Below, piece after piece: positions 26,945 to 34,464 of a stretch of 43,545 nt of DNA. A program made the position numbers and the translations under genes. The stretch is taken from contig JAIRTW010000001.1 in assembly GCA_031254875.1 (NCBI GenBank), positions 1-43,545 of the forward strand, given 5' to 3'. Numbering within the stretch: position 1 is the stretch's first letter; each line of letters begins with the position of its first letter. Source of the DNA: Candidatus Bathycorpusculum termitum (GTDB lineage: Archaea; Thermoproteota; Bathyarchaeia; Bathyarchaeales; Bathycorpusculaceae). The notes under the pieces were generated by a model that was not told the DNA's origin, did not search any database, and saw only the letters and a list, made by a program, of their open reading frames with translations.

Positions 26945-27442
26945 ATGGAGGAATACAGTAGTTTGAAGTTAAAAGATGGTGTAACAGCCTGGTTAAATGG
27001 GGCATTAAATGACCCCATTGTAAAAATATTGGCCAAAAACAGCCAATTAACAAAAATCCAACTGGAAACGTTGCTTATAGACGTTTTATCCGAAAATATA
27101 TCGGACAAACAGCTAAAGTATGATGATAAAGCCGCCTTACGCCTAACAAGAGCCAAAATAAGCCGCGGTAGCTTTAATAGGACTTTAAAACAGTCCCGCG
27201 AAAATGTCATTAAGTCCATCTACACGGTGTTACTTTTAGGGTATTTGGGTGTTTTTGAGAGCACAACTCTTGACCCGTACCTCGAAATAGCCAATAAACT
27301 GCAAGAATATGTCGAGGCCCACCAGAACATACCAAACAAAGAAGAGGAGTTAAAAGATCATCAAAAAGTCATAGAAATCATCAGAAATGAGCTAGAAACG
27401 AGCCTAAAACGGCTTTCCAGTACCTCAGAAGGGCCATTGTGA
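26945..27442 (+). CDS. Conserved-looking hypothetical protein, possible helix-turn-helix
   Basis: 165 residues, almost all helical. The central stretch ISRGSFNRTLKQSRENVIKS looks like a helix-turn-helix with its recognition helix. It is followed by a hydrophobic helix (YTVLLLGYLGVFES) and a charged C-terminal helix pair (NKLQEYVEAHQNIPNKEEEL). I do not recognise a named family. There is no Shine-Dalgarno and ATG is near a TATA-like box, so it is probably leaderless. It is flanked on both sides by arrays of GTGAT-type repeats; a 14-base palindrome (27437-27450) overlaps its stop codon. It may bind those sites (inference). Confidence 0.65.
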   Translation: MEEYSSLKLKDGVTAWLNGALNDPIVKILAKNSQLTKIQLETLLIDVLSENISDKQLKYDDKAALRLTRAKISRGSFNRTLKQSRENVIKSIYTVLLLGYLGVFESTTLDPYLEIANKLQEYVEAHQNIPNKEEELKDHQKVIEIIRNELETSLKRLSSTSEGPL

Positions 27443-27450
27443 CGTCACAA
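27437..27450. repeat. Perfect palindrome TTGTGACGTCACAA
   Basis: A 14-base perfect palindrome spanning the stop codon of the preceding gene. It combines the GTGA/TCAC half-sites seen upstream with the TTGTGA half-site seen further downstream. ATCACAG follows at 27451. Confidence 0.65.
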
Positions 27451-27591
27451 ATCACAGTTTTTCACGTATTTTTTTACCACTTTTTTAAGGAGAAAATAAC
27501 CGGTCAAAATAAGCATTATTTAGGTTATAATTAACTAATCAAGCCCAAATTTTCGCCTTTTAAGTCCATGAATAAATATCAAAACAAAGCT

Positions 27592-27742
27592 CCATAAAGA
27601 TACTGTGATATGTGATGTCATACTTTGCATGGAAACATATCACCGATAACCTTAAAAAGTCCATGGAGATACTGTGATGTGTGATGCAACCGTTGAAATC
27701 ACGGTTAAGTCACAGCTAAATCACGGAGGGAGAAAATCACGG
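27592..27742. repeat. 26-base direct repeat pair plus ATCACGG repeats upstream of the coiled-coil gene
   Basis: Two 26-base units of the form CCATrrAGATACTGTGATrT followed by GTGATG start at 27592 and 27661, with 23 of 26 positions identical and 69 bases apart. They are followed by three ATCACGG copies (near 27698, 27720, 27736) ending at the start region of the next gene. AACCGT-N7-ACGGTT forms an inverted repeat near 27689-27707. Confidence 0.65.
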
Positions 27743-27822
27743 TTGACCTCACACTATTAATCTTTGGTGTTTTAGTAGCCGTTACAGCAATAGCGGCACA
27801 CCAATACTACAAACACATACAA

Positions 27823-28527
27823 ATGGCACACAAAGAATACGAGAAAGCCAAAGATTTTCTCGAAGATATAGTGTTGAGTTTTGACCGTGAACTTAAACGT
27901 GAATCAACAAAGTTTGATACGATGGTATCAAAGGTTGAGGGAAGCTACACCACCGCAGATGTGAGTTACAGAAAAGCAGAAACAATAGAACACAAAATAG
28001 AACCCATAGAAACTCAGCTATACACTCTCACTCAATCATACCAAACAATGTCACAAGCAATAACAGAGAATCAAACAGAAAACACACAACACAACACAAA
28101 TGTCATCTCAGTGTTGTATGAACTGGAAACAAAACTAAAAGACCTAGATGCTACACAGGAAACTCTTAAAATCAAAATCGCAGATCTTGAAGAACAACTC
28201 AAAAAGATAGCTACTGCTCCGCCGCCCCAGTCCCAGATCGCAACTGAAATTATGTTGCCACCCATACCCATCAAACGCGATAAGGCGTTAGCCGCATTGA
28301 CAGATACTGAAATCCAAGTTCTAGAAATGCTTTCCAAGGAGGGATCCAAAACGGCACCGGAAATCAAAGAGCGAGTGCATCTAAGCCGGGAACATACTGC
28401 ACGGTTGATGAAGAAGCTCTATGAGGACGGTTATTTGGAGAGGGAAGCAGGCAAACTTCCTTTCCGTTACAGCATAAAGAAAGAGATGGAAATGCTACTA
28501 CAAAAAGTTGAAAATCCAGCAACTTGA
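27823..28527 (+). CDS. Coiled-coil protein with C-terminal winged helix, probably membrane-anchored
   Basis: 234 residues from ATG 27823. A long coiled coil (about 10-145) is followed by a proline-rich linker and a MarR/TrmB-like winged helix (about 160-225: LTDTEIQVLEMLSKEGSK, HLSREHTARLMKKLYEDGYL). The same frame is open upstream to a stop at 27706. It would encode a hydrophobic helix (TLLIFGVLVAVTAIAAHQYY) immediately before 27823. CGGAGGG at 27724-27730 is placed for a start near 27736-27742, but no ATG, GTG or TTG is in frame there. The real protein is therefore probably about 263 residues: membrane helix, coiled coil, DNA-binding domain. Function unknown; lying beside the origin and cdc6, DNA tethering is an attractive inference. 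Confidence 0.75.
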   Translation: MAHKEYEKAKDFLEDIVLSFDRELKRESTKFDTMVSKVEGSYTTADVSYRKAETIEHKIEPIETQLYTLTQSYQTMSQAITENQTENTQHNTNVISVLYELETKLKDLDATQETLKIKIADLEEQLKKIATAPPPQSQIATEIMLPPIPIKRDKALAALTDTEIQVLEMLSKEGSKTAPEIKERVHLSREHTARLMKKLYEDGYLEREAGKLPFRYSIKKEMEMLLQKVENPAT

Positions 28528-28561
28528 CGTACATAAATTGTTCTTAGAATTGTGTGAAGAG

Positions 28562-28578
28562 TTGTGAACGGTTGTGAA
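28562..28578. repeat. Tandem TTGTGAA half-sites
   Basis: TTGTGAA occurs at 28562-28568 and again at 28572-28578, ten bases apart, preceded by the variant TTGTGTGAA near 28550. It lies in the convergent gap between the coiled-coil gene and the 28583 gene. The same half-site recurs around the promoter of that gene (29033-29069) and at 29319-29334. Confidence 0.5.
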
Positions 28579-28582
28579 GTGC

Positions 28583-29023
28583 TTATTTTATTATACGTTG
28601 TTTTATTGCTGGTGCAATGTTTGGAGCTGTTTTGTATTTGAGGCTGTTTGAGTTACCGGTTCTTAACAGCATACCTTTGTCGACCATGCGTGCCAGATAG
28701 GTGGAGATGGTGCTTAGGCTAACGGGTTCTTTGAGTTCTGTTTCATAGATGGTCTGGATATCTTTTGAGGAGAACCATATTAAGGGAAAATTTTTCTGGA
28801 TAACAAGTTGAACCTTTTCAAAACGCGATAGTTGCCGATTAGGCATCGTTGGACCGGTGTTGACAACGGGGTTTTCGCTTGGTGCACCGCCCAACAGCTC
28901 GACTAAATCTAGGAGACGTAGAGCTTTGTCGCGGGTCACTTGACCCTCAAAAGCAATGGTGTATCGATTCCCATCGCTGTCGAAGAGCTCAACGCGCATT
29001 TTACGAGCTGGCACACTGTACAC
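28583..29023 (-). CDS. Winged-helix protein with N-terminal small beta domain
   Basis: 146 residues. The N-terminal MRVELFDSDGNRYTIAFEG is an antiparallel strand pair. A helix follows (DKALRLLDLVELLGG), then a linker, and a winged helix over the second half (SSKDIQTIYETELKEPVSLS, TYLARMVDKGMLLRTGNSNS). It is probably a DNA-binding regulator; no named family is recognised. The start is GTG 29023 or ATG 28999. Its TATA box (CTTATAA, 29057-29063) lies between TCACA and TGTGA half-sites and TTGTGAAC lies just downstream, so autoregulation is likely. Confidence 0.68.
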   Translation of the reverse strand: MYSVPARKMRVELFDSDGNRYTIAFEGQVTRDKALRLLDLVELLGGAPSENPVVNTGPTMPNRQLSRFEKVQLVIQKNFPLIWFSSKDIQTIYETELKEPVSLSTISTYLARMVDKGMLLRTGNSNSLKYKTAPNIAPAIKQRIIK

Positions 29024-29032
29024 CTATAGGTT

Positions 29033-29069
29033 GTTCACAAACTCTCCACTTCACACCTTATAACTGTGA
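29033..29069 (-). promoter_or_regulatory. Promoter with embedded dyad for the 28583 gene
   Basis: TCACA (29051-29055) and TGTGA (29065-29069) enclose the TATA element. TTCACAA near 29034-29040 lies between TATA and the start codon. A protein binding here would block TBP and initiation. Confidence 0.5.
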
Positions 29070-29206
29070 TGGTGAAATGAGTAATTATAAAAGATGTAAA
29101 TTAGACGTTAAATTTCTAAATAAGCTGTTTTTGTATTGCTTTTGGAATAACCGGCTTCACAAGAAAATATATTTGTGAAATGGCTAACTTGGCGGCTTGG
29201 TTTGGG

Positions 29207-29230
29207 TTTTCCAGTAGAAGTGTAGGGGTG
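29207..29230 (+). other. Origin recognition box ORB1
   Basis: TTTTCCAGTAGAAG followed by TGTAGGGGTG. The dyad half matches ORB3 exactly through CCAGTAGAA, and the G-string is at the same distance. Confidence 0.7.
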
Positions 29231-29318
29231 CCTTGTTCACTGTAAAAGAACAGAATTAGGGTAATTCTCAAGAAAAGAGGCATAGTAAAGCGGCAGATTT
29301 AATGCTATTTTACATGTA

Positions 29319-29334
29319 TTCACAGTTTTGTGAA
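29319..29334. repeat. Dyad TTCACA-N4-TGTGAA inside the origin
   Basis: Perfect six-base arms around GTTT, between ORB1 and ORB2. It shares its half-sites with the promoter of the 28583 gene, so the same protein might bind both places. Confidence 0.5.
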
Positions 29335-29462
29335 CAGTAAAATGCTGTGAAGTCATAGCAGAGTTAACATGTACCCTTTGTCGGCAAAAATTTCAAGTTA
29401 GGCTCAGTCCAAGCGGATCGGCGGTGTTTTTAGGATATTTTTCCATGGACTTAGAGCTGTAG

Positions 29463-29485
29463 AGACACCCCTATGTTTCCGCTCG
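29463..29485 (-). other. Origin recognition box ORB2
   Basis: On the minus strand CGAGCGGAAACATAGGGGTG, with the core GGAAAC-n3-GGGGT intact. The orientation is opposite to the other two boxes. Confidence 0.7.
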
Positions 29486-29520
29486 AAGATTTTTGGGCAA
29501 AAAAGAAGTCTAGAGAAGCT

Positions 29521-29645
29521 AAAAAAATATTCACAGAAGTTTTGTCTAATTTCTTGGATAGCAACTATTAATATAGATATAGCTAATTCCTTACTTAGAG
29601 TATATTTATATATATTATATTTATAGGAATTTTCTTTATAGCAAC
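29521..29645. other. AT-rich probable DNA unwinding element
   Basis: Between ORB2 and ORB3. From 29570 to 29640 the sequence is an almost unbroken A/T run (TATATTTATATATATTATAT-type) with very few G/C bases, the most AT-rich stretch noticed in the window. Confidence 0.65.
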
Positions 29646-29646
29646 T

Positions 29647-29674
29647 GTTTTTCCAGTAGAAACTTTGGGGTGTG
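29647..29674 (+). other. Origin recognition box ORB3
   Basis: TTTTTCCAGTAGAAAC followed by TTTGGGGTGTG, the best match to the archaeal ORB pattern in the window. It ends about 140 bases before the cdc6 start codon. Confidence 0.75.
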
Positions 29675-29812
29675 TGTTAACTTGGTGTTGCTGTCTGTTT
29701 CCCCTTGCTTTTAGAAATGTTTTAGTCTAAAACCAGTTTTTTGTACTACATCCTTTATTTGTTCCACTCGAAATATCGGTTGTACCTTTGTAAAGAAAGG
29801 AAGAAAGGACAC

Positions 29813-31042
29813 ATGGGAAACTCGGTATTGGATGAAGTATTTGACAGCTTCGTTAATGGCATACGCTTGTTTAAAGACAGAGAGGTTTTAAGGCATGATT
29901 ATCTTCCAGACAAATTACCCCACAGAGAAGACCAAATACGCCTCTTAGGCTCAACCGTAGCACCCGTTCTAAAAGCAGCACGTTGCTCAAACATATTTAT
30001 CTATGGCAAAACCGGCACAGGAAAAACTGCTGTCACAAAATACGTACTCAGCCACTTAGAATCAAAGGCCAAAGAATACGGTGCCCAAGTAAAATTCTGT
30101 TACATCAATTGCCGCATGACCGGCTCAGAATACCGCGTATTTGCCAGCCTTAGTCAGAGCGTAGGCCTAAGTATTCCCTTTACAGGTCTCTCCGTCGGCG
30201 AAGTCTTTGACCGCTTCCGCTCCGGACTAGACCAATCCCGTATAATCTTCATAATAGTCCTTGATGAAGTAGACGCCCTAATCAAAGACCGAGGCGACGC
30301 CTTTATGTACGAACTCACCCGGATCAACGAAACCCTCCATAAAAGCAAAGTCTCCATCATCGGTATATCCAACGATTTACGCCTAAAAGAATTTCTAGAC
30401 CCCCGTGTCTTTAGCTCACTTAGCGAAGAAGAACTAGTTTTTCGTCCCTACGACGCAGAGGAACTTCGAAATATACTGCTTGAACGCTCCAAACTCGCTT
30501 TTCAAGACGGGGTCCTCTCAGATTCAGCCCTAAGCATATCCTCCGCACTAGCCGCAGCCGAACACGGTGACGCACGACGCGCCCTGGATCTATTACGGGT
30601 TGCAGGCGAGGTAGCTGAACGTCAAGGTGCAAAAGCCGTAACTGAAGAACACGTACGCCAAGCCGAAAAACATATCGAACATAACCGTGTCATCGAAGCC
30701 CTCATAAATCTAACCCTGCACTCAAAATTGGTGCTCCTAAGTGTATATCACCTAAACAAACCCAGTGCTACCACAGGCGAAATATATGACGTCTATAATG
30801 AATTATGCGGCGAAATGGGTGCGGGTCTTCTAACACAAAGACGCCTAGGTACCCTTGTCAACGAACTCGATTCCATGGGATTGGTGAACGCCAAGGTTGT
30901 TAGTATGGGTCGATATGGCAGAACCAAAAAAATCCGCCTTGAAATCAGTCGTGGTCTAATTCGTGACGTCTTTGGTGGTGACAACCGTTTCAGCCAGTTG
31001 CTTGTATATTCCCCGAAAACCACTCATAAAAACTCGAACTAA
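29813..31042 (+). CDS. cdc6: Replication initiator Orc1/Cdc6
   Basis: 409 residues. The AAA+ domain has Walker A GKTGTGKT (65-72), Walker B IIVLDEVDAL, sensor 1 IGISND and the initiator-specific region before it. Sensor 2 lies in AAEHGDARRALDLLRVAGE. A C-terminal winged helix (about 310-400: LLTQRRLGTLVNELDSMGLV) binds the ORB dyad. It recognises the origin and loads MCM. The open frame runs 24 codons further upstream, but AAGGA before ATG 29813 and family length fix this start. The origin boxes are directly upstream. Convergent with the PolD small-subunit gene with three bases between stops. Confidence 0.97.
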   Translation: MGNSVLDEVFDSFVNGIRLFKDREVLRHDYLPDKLPHREDQIRLLGSTVAPVLKAARCSNIFIYGKTGTGKTAVTKYVLSHLESKAKEYGAQVKFCYINCRMTGSEYRVFASLSQSVGLSIPFTGLSVGEVFDRFRSGLDQSRIIFIIVLDEVDALIKDRGDAFMYELTRINETLHKSKVSIIGISNDLRLKEFLDPRVFSSLSEEELVFRPYDAEELRNILLERSKLAFQDGVLSDSALSISSALAAAEHGDARRALDLLRVAGEVAERQGAKAVTEEHVRQAEKHIEHNRVIEALINLTLHSKLVLLSVYHLNKPSATTGEIYDVYNELCGEMGAGLLTQRRLGTLVNELDSMGLVNAKVVSMGRYGRTKKIRLEISRGLIRDVFGGDNRFSQLLVYSPKTTHKNSN

Positions 31043-31045
31043 TGA

Positions 31046-32644
31046 CTATAGAAAATCCAAAACCATAGTCTCTCTTGTTTGTAGGTTTACTACCGGCACC
31101 TTTCCTGGTGTGGGAACCAATCCCAATTTCTCCATATACTCTGTCTGTTCTTGCCAACCGCCTGAATTCACCACTAAAACCCCGCGGTAGTTACAAAGAC
31201 CATTAACGTGGATATGGCCCGCGTGGAATATATCTGGAACTTTATCAACCACGAGATAGTCACGGTTTTCGGGTGAGAGCATGGTTTTTCCGCCATATAC
31301 CGGTGCTAGATGACGACACTGCATCAGCAACCTCATCGAGGTTTCGGGATGGTCGTTGTACATACCTGGCACAACTCCGATTATGTCGTTTAAGCTCACG
31401 CCATGGAACATCAAGACTTCAATGCCGTGTAGACTGAGATAACAGGGGCTTCCAACGGAGTGAATGTTTGGTTTATCCTTGATGGCTGTTAGGTAGCCTT
31501 CTGGGATGGCGGGCTGGGGTTGGGATTTGCGTGCGGCGTCATGGTTGCCTGGTGAGAGTACAATTTCGATGTAACTGGGGATTTTTTCTAGATATTTGGT
31601 TGCAAAATTGTATTGTTTGTGTATATCGCGAATGGTTAATTCCATCTGTTGCCCTGGATAGATGCCAACACCGTCAACGATATCACCCGCAATCAAGAGG
31701 TACTTTACTCTGCCGGCTATTTCCCGCATTGCGGGTGTTCCATATTTTCCTCTGAGCCAAAGTATGAAGCGTCTGAAGGCTTCTTTGGTGAATTTTGTGC
31801 TACCAATATGGATGTCTGAGGTGAAGACTGCATAGACGGGTTCTTGTGCATGTTGCGGCATTTTTCTACCGACTTCGGGTAAAATAATGTCTTCCGCCAT
31901 CAAGAGGTTTGTTTTGGTTTTGATGACTGCGGCGCAGAAAACGGTGTCGGGGAGGAGCATAAGGGCTTTTCTTTTGACTTCTTCGGGTGCTTTTTGTGGA
32001 ACTAGAATGGTTGCACTGCCGTTTGAATCTTCTACAGAGAGGATGGTATTGTTTTTGGAGTCTCGCTTCTCGATTAGCATGCAGATGACTTTAAGTTTGG
32101 TTTTAGGTTGGGACTTGAGGGCTTCTGTGATGGGTGTGGCGGCTTTAACGTCCATGCGTTGTCTTAGTATTTTCTCTAAGCGTTTGAAGCGGTCTTGGAA
32201 GAGGCCTTTGTATTCTTCTAGGGTGCCATTAGAGGTGAGTTTGCCTGTGGCGTCGTCGAGGATTTTGAGTTCTGAGGGGATGTCTTTGGCATAGGGATAA
32301 AAGTCATTGTTTGTGCCGCTAAACCGTTGTTCCACGGTTTGAGGTTTAGAGTAATTTGGCGCTAAAGCCGGCTGAGGCTCTTCTACTTGTTCTCTGGTTG
32401 CTTCTCGAATAATCGTGGTGGATTGTTGCATGATTGCTTCAAGAAAAGTCCGCTCGATAAACATGGGTTTATCTGATAGGGCCTCGATTTTCTGCAATGC
32501 CGCCTTTATAATTTCAAAGGGGTCGTTTGTCTCTGCGTTTTGGATGAGAAACTCGAAGGCTTCGCTGTTTAACTGATAACCTGCAGTGATGGTTGCTTCG
32601 ATGGCTCTTTGAAGTTTATCCTGCGTGCTCATCCACTTGCCCAT
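31046..32644 (-). CDS. polB: DNA polymerase D small subunit DP1 (3'-5' exonuclease)
   Basis: 532 residues. An N-terminal helical region and OB fold (about 180-260: KLKVICMLIEKRDSKNNTIL) precede a calcineurin-like nuclease domain whose metal ligands lie in SDIHIGSTKF, IAGDIVDGVG, LSPGNHD, MFHGVS and FHAGHIHVNG. All are intact, so proofreading activity is expected. It forms the replicase with DP2 (20878-24303). The start is ATG 32644 or ATG 32632; a GTAAATAAC box about 35 bases upstream suggests a short leader. Confidence 0.96.
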   Translation of the reverse strand: MGKWMSTQDKLQRAIEATITAGYQLNSEAFEFLIQNAETNDPFEIIKAALQKIEALSDKPMFIERTFLEAIMQQSTTIIREATREQVEEPQPALAPNYSKPQTVEQRFSGTNNDFYPYAKDIPSELKILDDATGKLTSNGTLEEYKGLFQDRFKRLEKILRQRMDVKAATPITEALKSQPKTKLKVICMLIEKRDSKNNTILSVEDSNGSATILVPQKAPEEVKRKALMLLPDTVFCAAVIKTKTNLLMAEDIILPEVGRKMPQHAQEPVYAVFTSDIHIGSTKFTKEAFRRFILWLRGKYGTPAMREIAGRVKYLLIAGDIVDGVGIYPGQQMELTIRDIHKQYNFATKYLEKIPSYIEIVLSPGNHDAARKSQPQPAIPEGYLTAIKDKPNIHSVGSPCYLSLHGIEVLMFHGVSLNDIIGVVPGMYNDHPETSMRLLMQCRHLAPVYGGKTMLSPENRDYLVVDKVPDIFHAGHIHVNGLCNYRGVLVVNSGGWQEQTEYMEKLGLVPTPGKVPVVNLQTRETMVLDFL

Positions 32645-32857
32645 ATTGATGTTTTGATGTTTAGGCAGTATTGCGGTGTGAGTTATTTACTTTTTTTGTT
32701 GCCGATCCGGCTTTTAGTAGTTAGCTAGAGTCATCCCCCTCGTTAGTTAGAGCTCAGTGGTGGGCTAATTGTATTTTTATTATGCCGATATATCGCTTTT
32801 GAAATAATTCATATAAATACTCAAATGTTTAAACAGATTATACCTGGTGGTTATCAC

Positions 32858-33829
32858 ATGGGCGAATTACGCAAGGTTCAACAGACACCAACCGGCACCT
32901 ACTTTATCTGCCTACCCCGAGACTGGGCAAAAAACCAAGGCCTCCAAAAAGGTTCCCAGATAAATCTAGAAATATCAAACGATGGCAAACTCTTAGTCGA
33001 CACCCAATTTGATACAGAACCCCAACCAAAAATAATCACCCTCAAACTCGGACCCTACCTAAACCGAGAAATCATCGGCCGCTACCTTTTAGGCTATGAT
33101 CTAATCCGCGTTGAAACTAAAAACCGCATAGACTCAACCATACGCAACCAAATCAAATCCACCGCAAATTCCCTAGCCGGATTGATGATTGTAGAAGAAA
33201 CCACCACCATGATGGTCCTGCAATGCATGATGCAACAACCCTTCACCTCACCAAAAAAACTACTCCAACGCAACCAAGCCAGCGCCGCCTTAATGATTCG
33301 AGACGCCGCCAACTCCTTTATCAACCGCGATACCGACATGGCAAAAAACGTCATCGAACGCGACGATGAAAACAATAAATTCTATTTCCTGCTCGTCAGA
33401 ATTTTGCGTACCATAATCCAAAACCCAAGACAAGGCGAAAAATTCGAAATCACACCCATCGAATGCCTAGACTACCGTCTAGCCGCAAGTCTAATCGAGA
33501 GCATCGGCGACGCCTGTGTCCAAATAGCAACCACTACCCTCTCAATAGAGGATACCAAACTCTCCGGCGAAGTACGTAAACTACTCATAGAGCTACAATT
33601 CACATGCTTTGAAGCCAGCGAACAAGCCTTTAAATCCTTTTTAAACAAAGACATCTCGATAGCCGAAAATGTCCGCAATATGCGAACAAAAATCGAGGCC
33701 AACAACATAGAACTTGAAAACGCCACAAAAAACTCCTCCGTGGACTTAATGCCCCAAATTCTAGCCGTAGTATCTTTCTTAAAACAAATCTATGAAGGCA
33801 GTGTCGACATGGCCGACCTTGTTGTATAA
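32858..33829 (+). CDS. AbrB-PhoU domain regulator
   Basis: 323 residues. The N-terminal 45 residues form an AbrB/SpoVT swapped-hairpin DNA-binding domain (MGELRKVQQTPTGTYFICLP, WAKNQGLQKGSQINLEI). Two PhoU-like helical repeats follow from about residue 110. Archaeal proteins of this layout are thought to regulate phosphate uptake genes. No pst genes are in the window. GGTGG seven bases before ATG 32858 makes this the start, eleven codons inside a longer open frame. Promoter elements lie in the divergent gap with the DP1 gene. Confidence 0.86.
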   Translation: MGELRKVQQTPTGTYFICLPRDWAKNQGLQKGSQINLEISNDGKLLVDTQFDTEPQPKIITLKLGPYLNREIIGRYLLGYDLIRVETKNRIDSTIRNQIKSTANSLAGLMIVEETTTMMVLQCMMQQPFTSPKKLLQRNQASAALMIRDAANSFINRDTDMAKNVIERDDENNKFYFLLVRILRTIIQNPRQGEKFEITPIECLDYRLAASLIESIGDACVQIATTTLSIEDTKLSGEVRKLLIELQFTCFEASEQAFKSFLNKDISIAENVRNMRTKIEANNIELENATKNSSVDLMPQILAVVSFLKQIYEGSVDMADLVV

Positions 33830-33902
33830 CGCCTACTGACAAAAAACACACAAAACGCCTCTCCCTTAGAGCAAAAGGACTGTGAGCTGTGCTTTTGAGA
33901 TG

Positions 33903-34397
33903 TTATTGATTGTCATATTTTATGACTTCGTCATTCATTATACAGAGCTCAATTCCTGCTTGCTTAAACATAATGATGGTGTCAGTATCGGCGTGGTAGC
34001 GTTTCTCACACACAACCCGTTTGATACCCGCGTTAATTATCATCATAGCGCAGGTGCGGCAGGGCGTCATTTTACAGAACAATGTGGCACCTTCTAGGGG
34101 AATCCCAAATCGTGCGGCTTGGAGAATAGCGTTCTGTTCGGCGTGGAGTGTGCGGACACAGTGCATGCTTACTTCACCGTTGCCGTTGGTCATTTGGCGG
34201 ATGTCATGGCCTGCCTCGCAACAGTGCGGCAACCCGGCGGGGGCACCGACATACCCAGTGGTCATGATGCGTTTATCTTTAACGATGACGCAACCGCATT
34301 TGCCCCGATCACAGGTTGCCCGTGCCGCTACCGCTTCACACATATCCAAGAAGTATCGGTCCCAGTTGGGACGTGCTTTAGGCTGATTTGCCGCCAT
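33903..34397 (-). CDS. dCMP deaminase-type cytidine/deoxycytidylate deaminase
   Basis: 164 residues. The zinc active site is HAEQNA plus PCRTC. The additional residues CDRGKCGCVIVKDKRI...PHCCEAGHD are typical of the dCMP deaminase family, which converts dCMP to dUMP for dTTP synthesis. A longer open frame exists upstream, but GAGG nine bases before ATG 34397 and family length select this start. It follows the THUMP methyltransferase gene on the same strand, 67 bases away. Confidence 0.92.
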   Translation of the reverse strand: MAANQPKARPNWDRYFLDMCEAVAARATCDRGKCGCVIVKDKRIMTTGYVGAPAGLPHCCEAGHDIRQMTNGNGEVSMHCVRTLHAEQNAILQAARFGIPLEGATLFCKMTPCRTCAMMIINAGIKRVVCEKRYHADTDTIIMFKQAGIELCIMNDEVIKYDNQ

Positions 34398-34464
34398 ATT
34401 TGATGCCTCGGTTAGGTAAAACAGTTTATCGAACGAATTAATAAATTGTATCTGCCGGTAGCAG

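Larger units (their letters stand above)
29207..29676. other. Probable replication origin (oriC)
   Basis: Three origin-recognition-box-like sites surround an AT-rich stretch just upstream of cdc6. ORB1 (29207-29230) and ORB3 (29647-29674) are on the plus strand, and ORB2 (29463-29485) on the minus. Each has a dyad part (TTCCAGTAGAA or GCGGAAAC) followed at a fixed three-base distance by the G-string GGGGTG. Archaeal ORBs follow the pattern TTCCAnTGGAAAC-n3-GGGGT and lie next to orc1/cdc6 genes. The interval 29521-29645, nearly pure A/T from 29570, is a suitable unwinding element. ORB2 and ORB3 point away from it on opposite sides. Confidence 0.78.
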
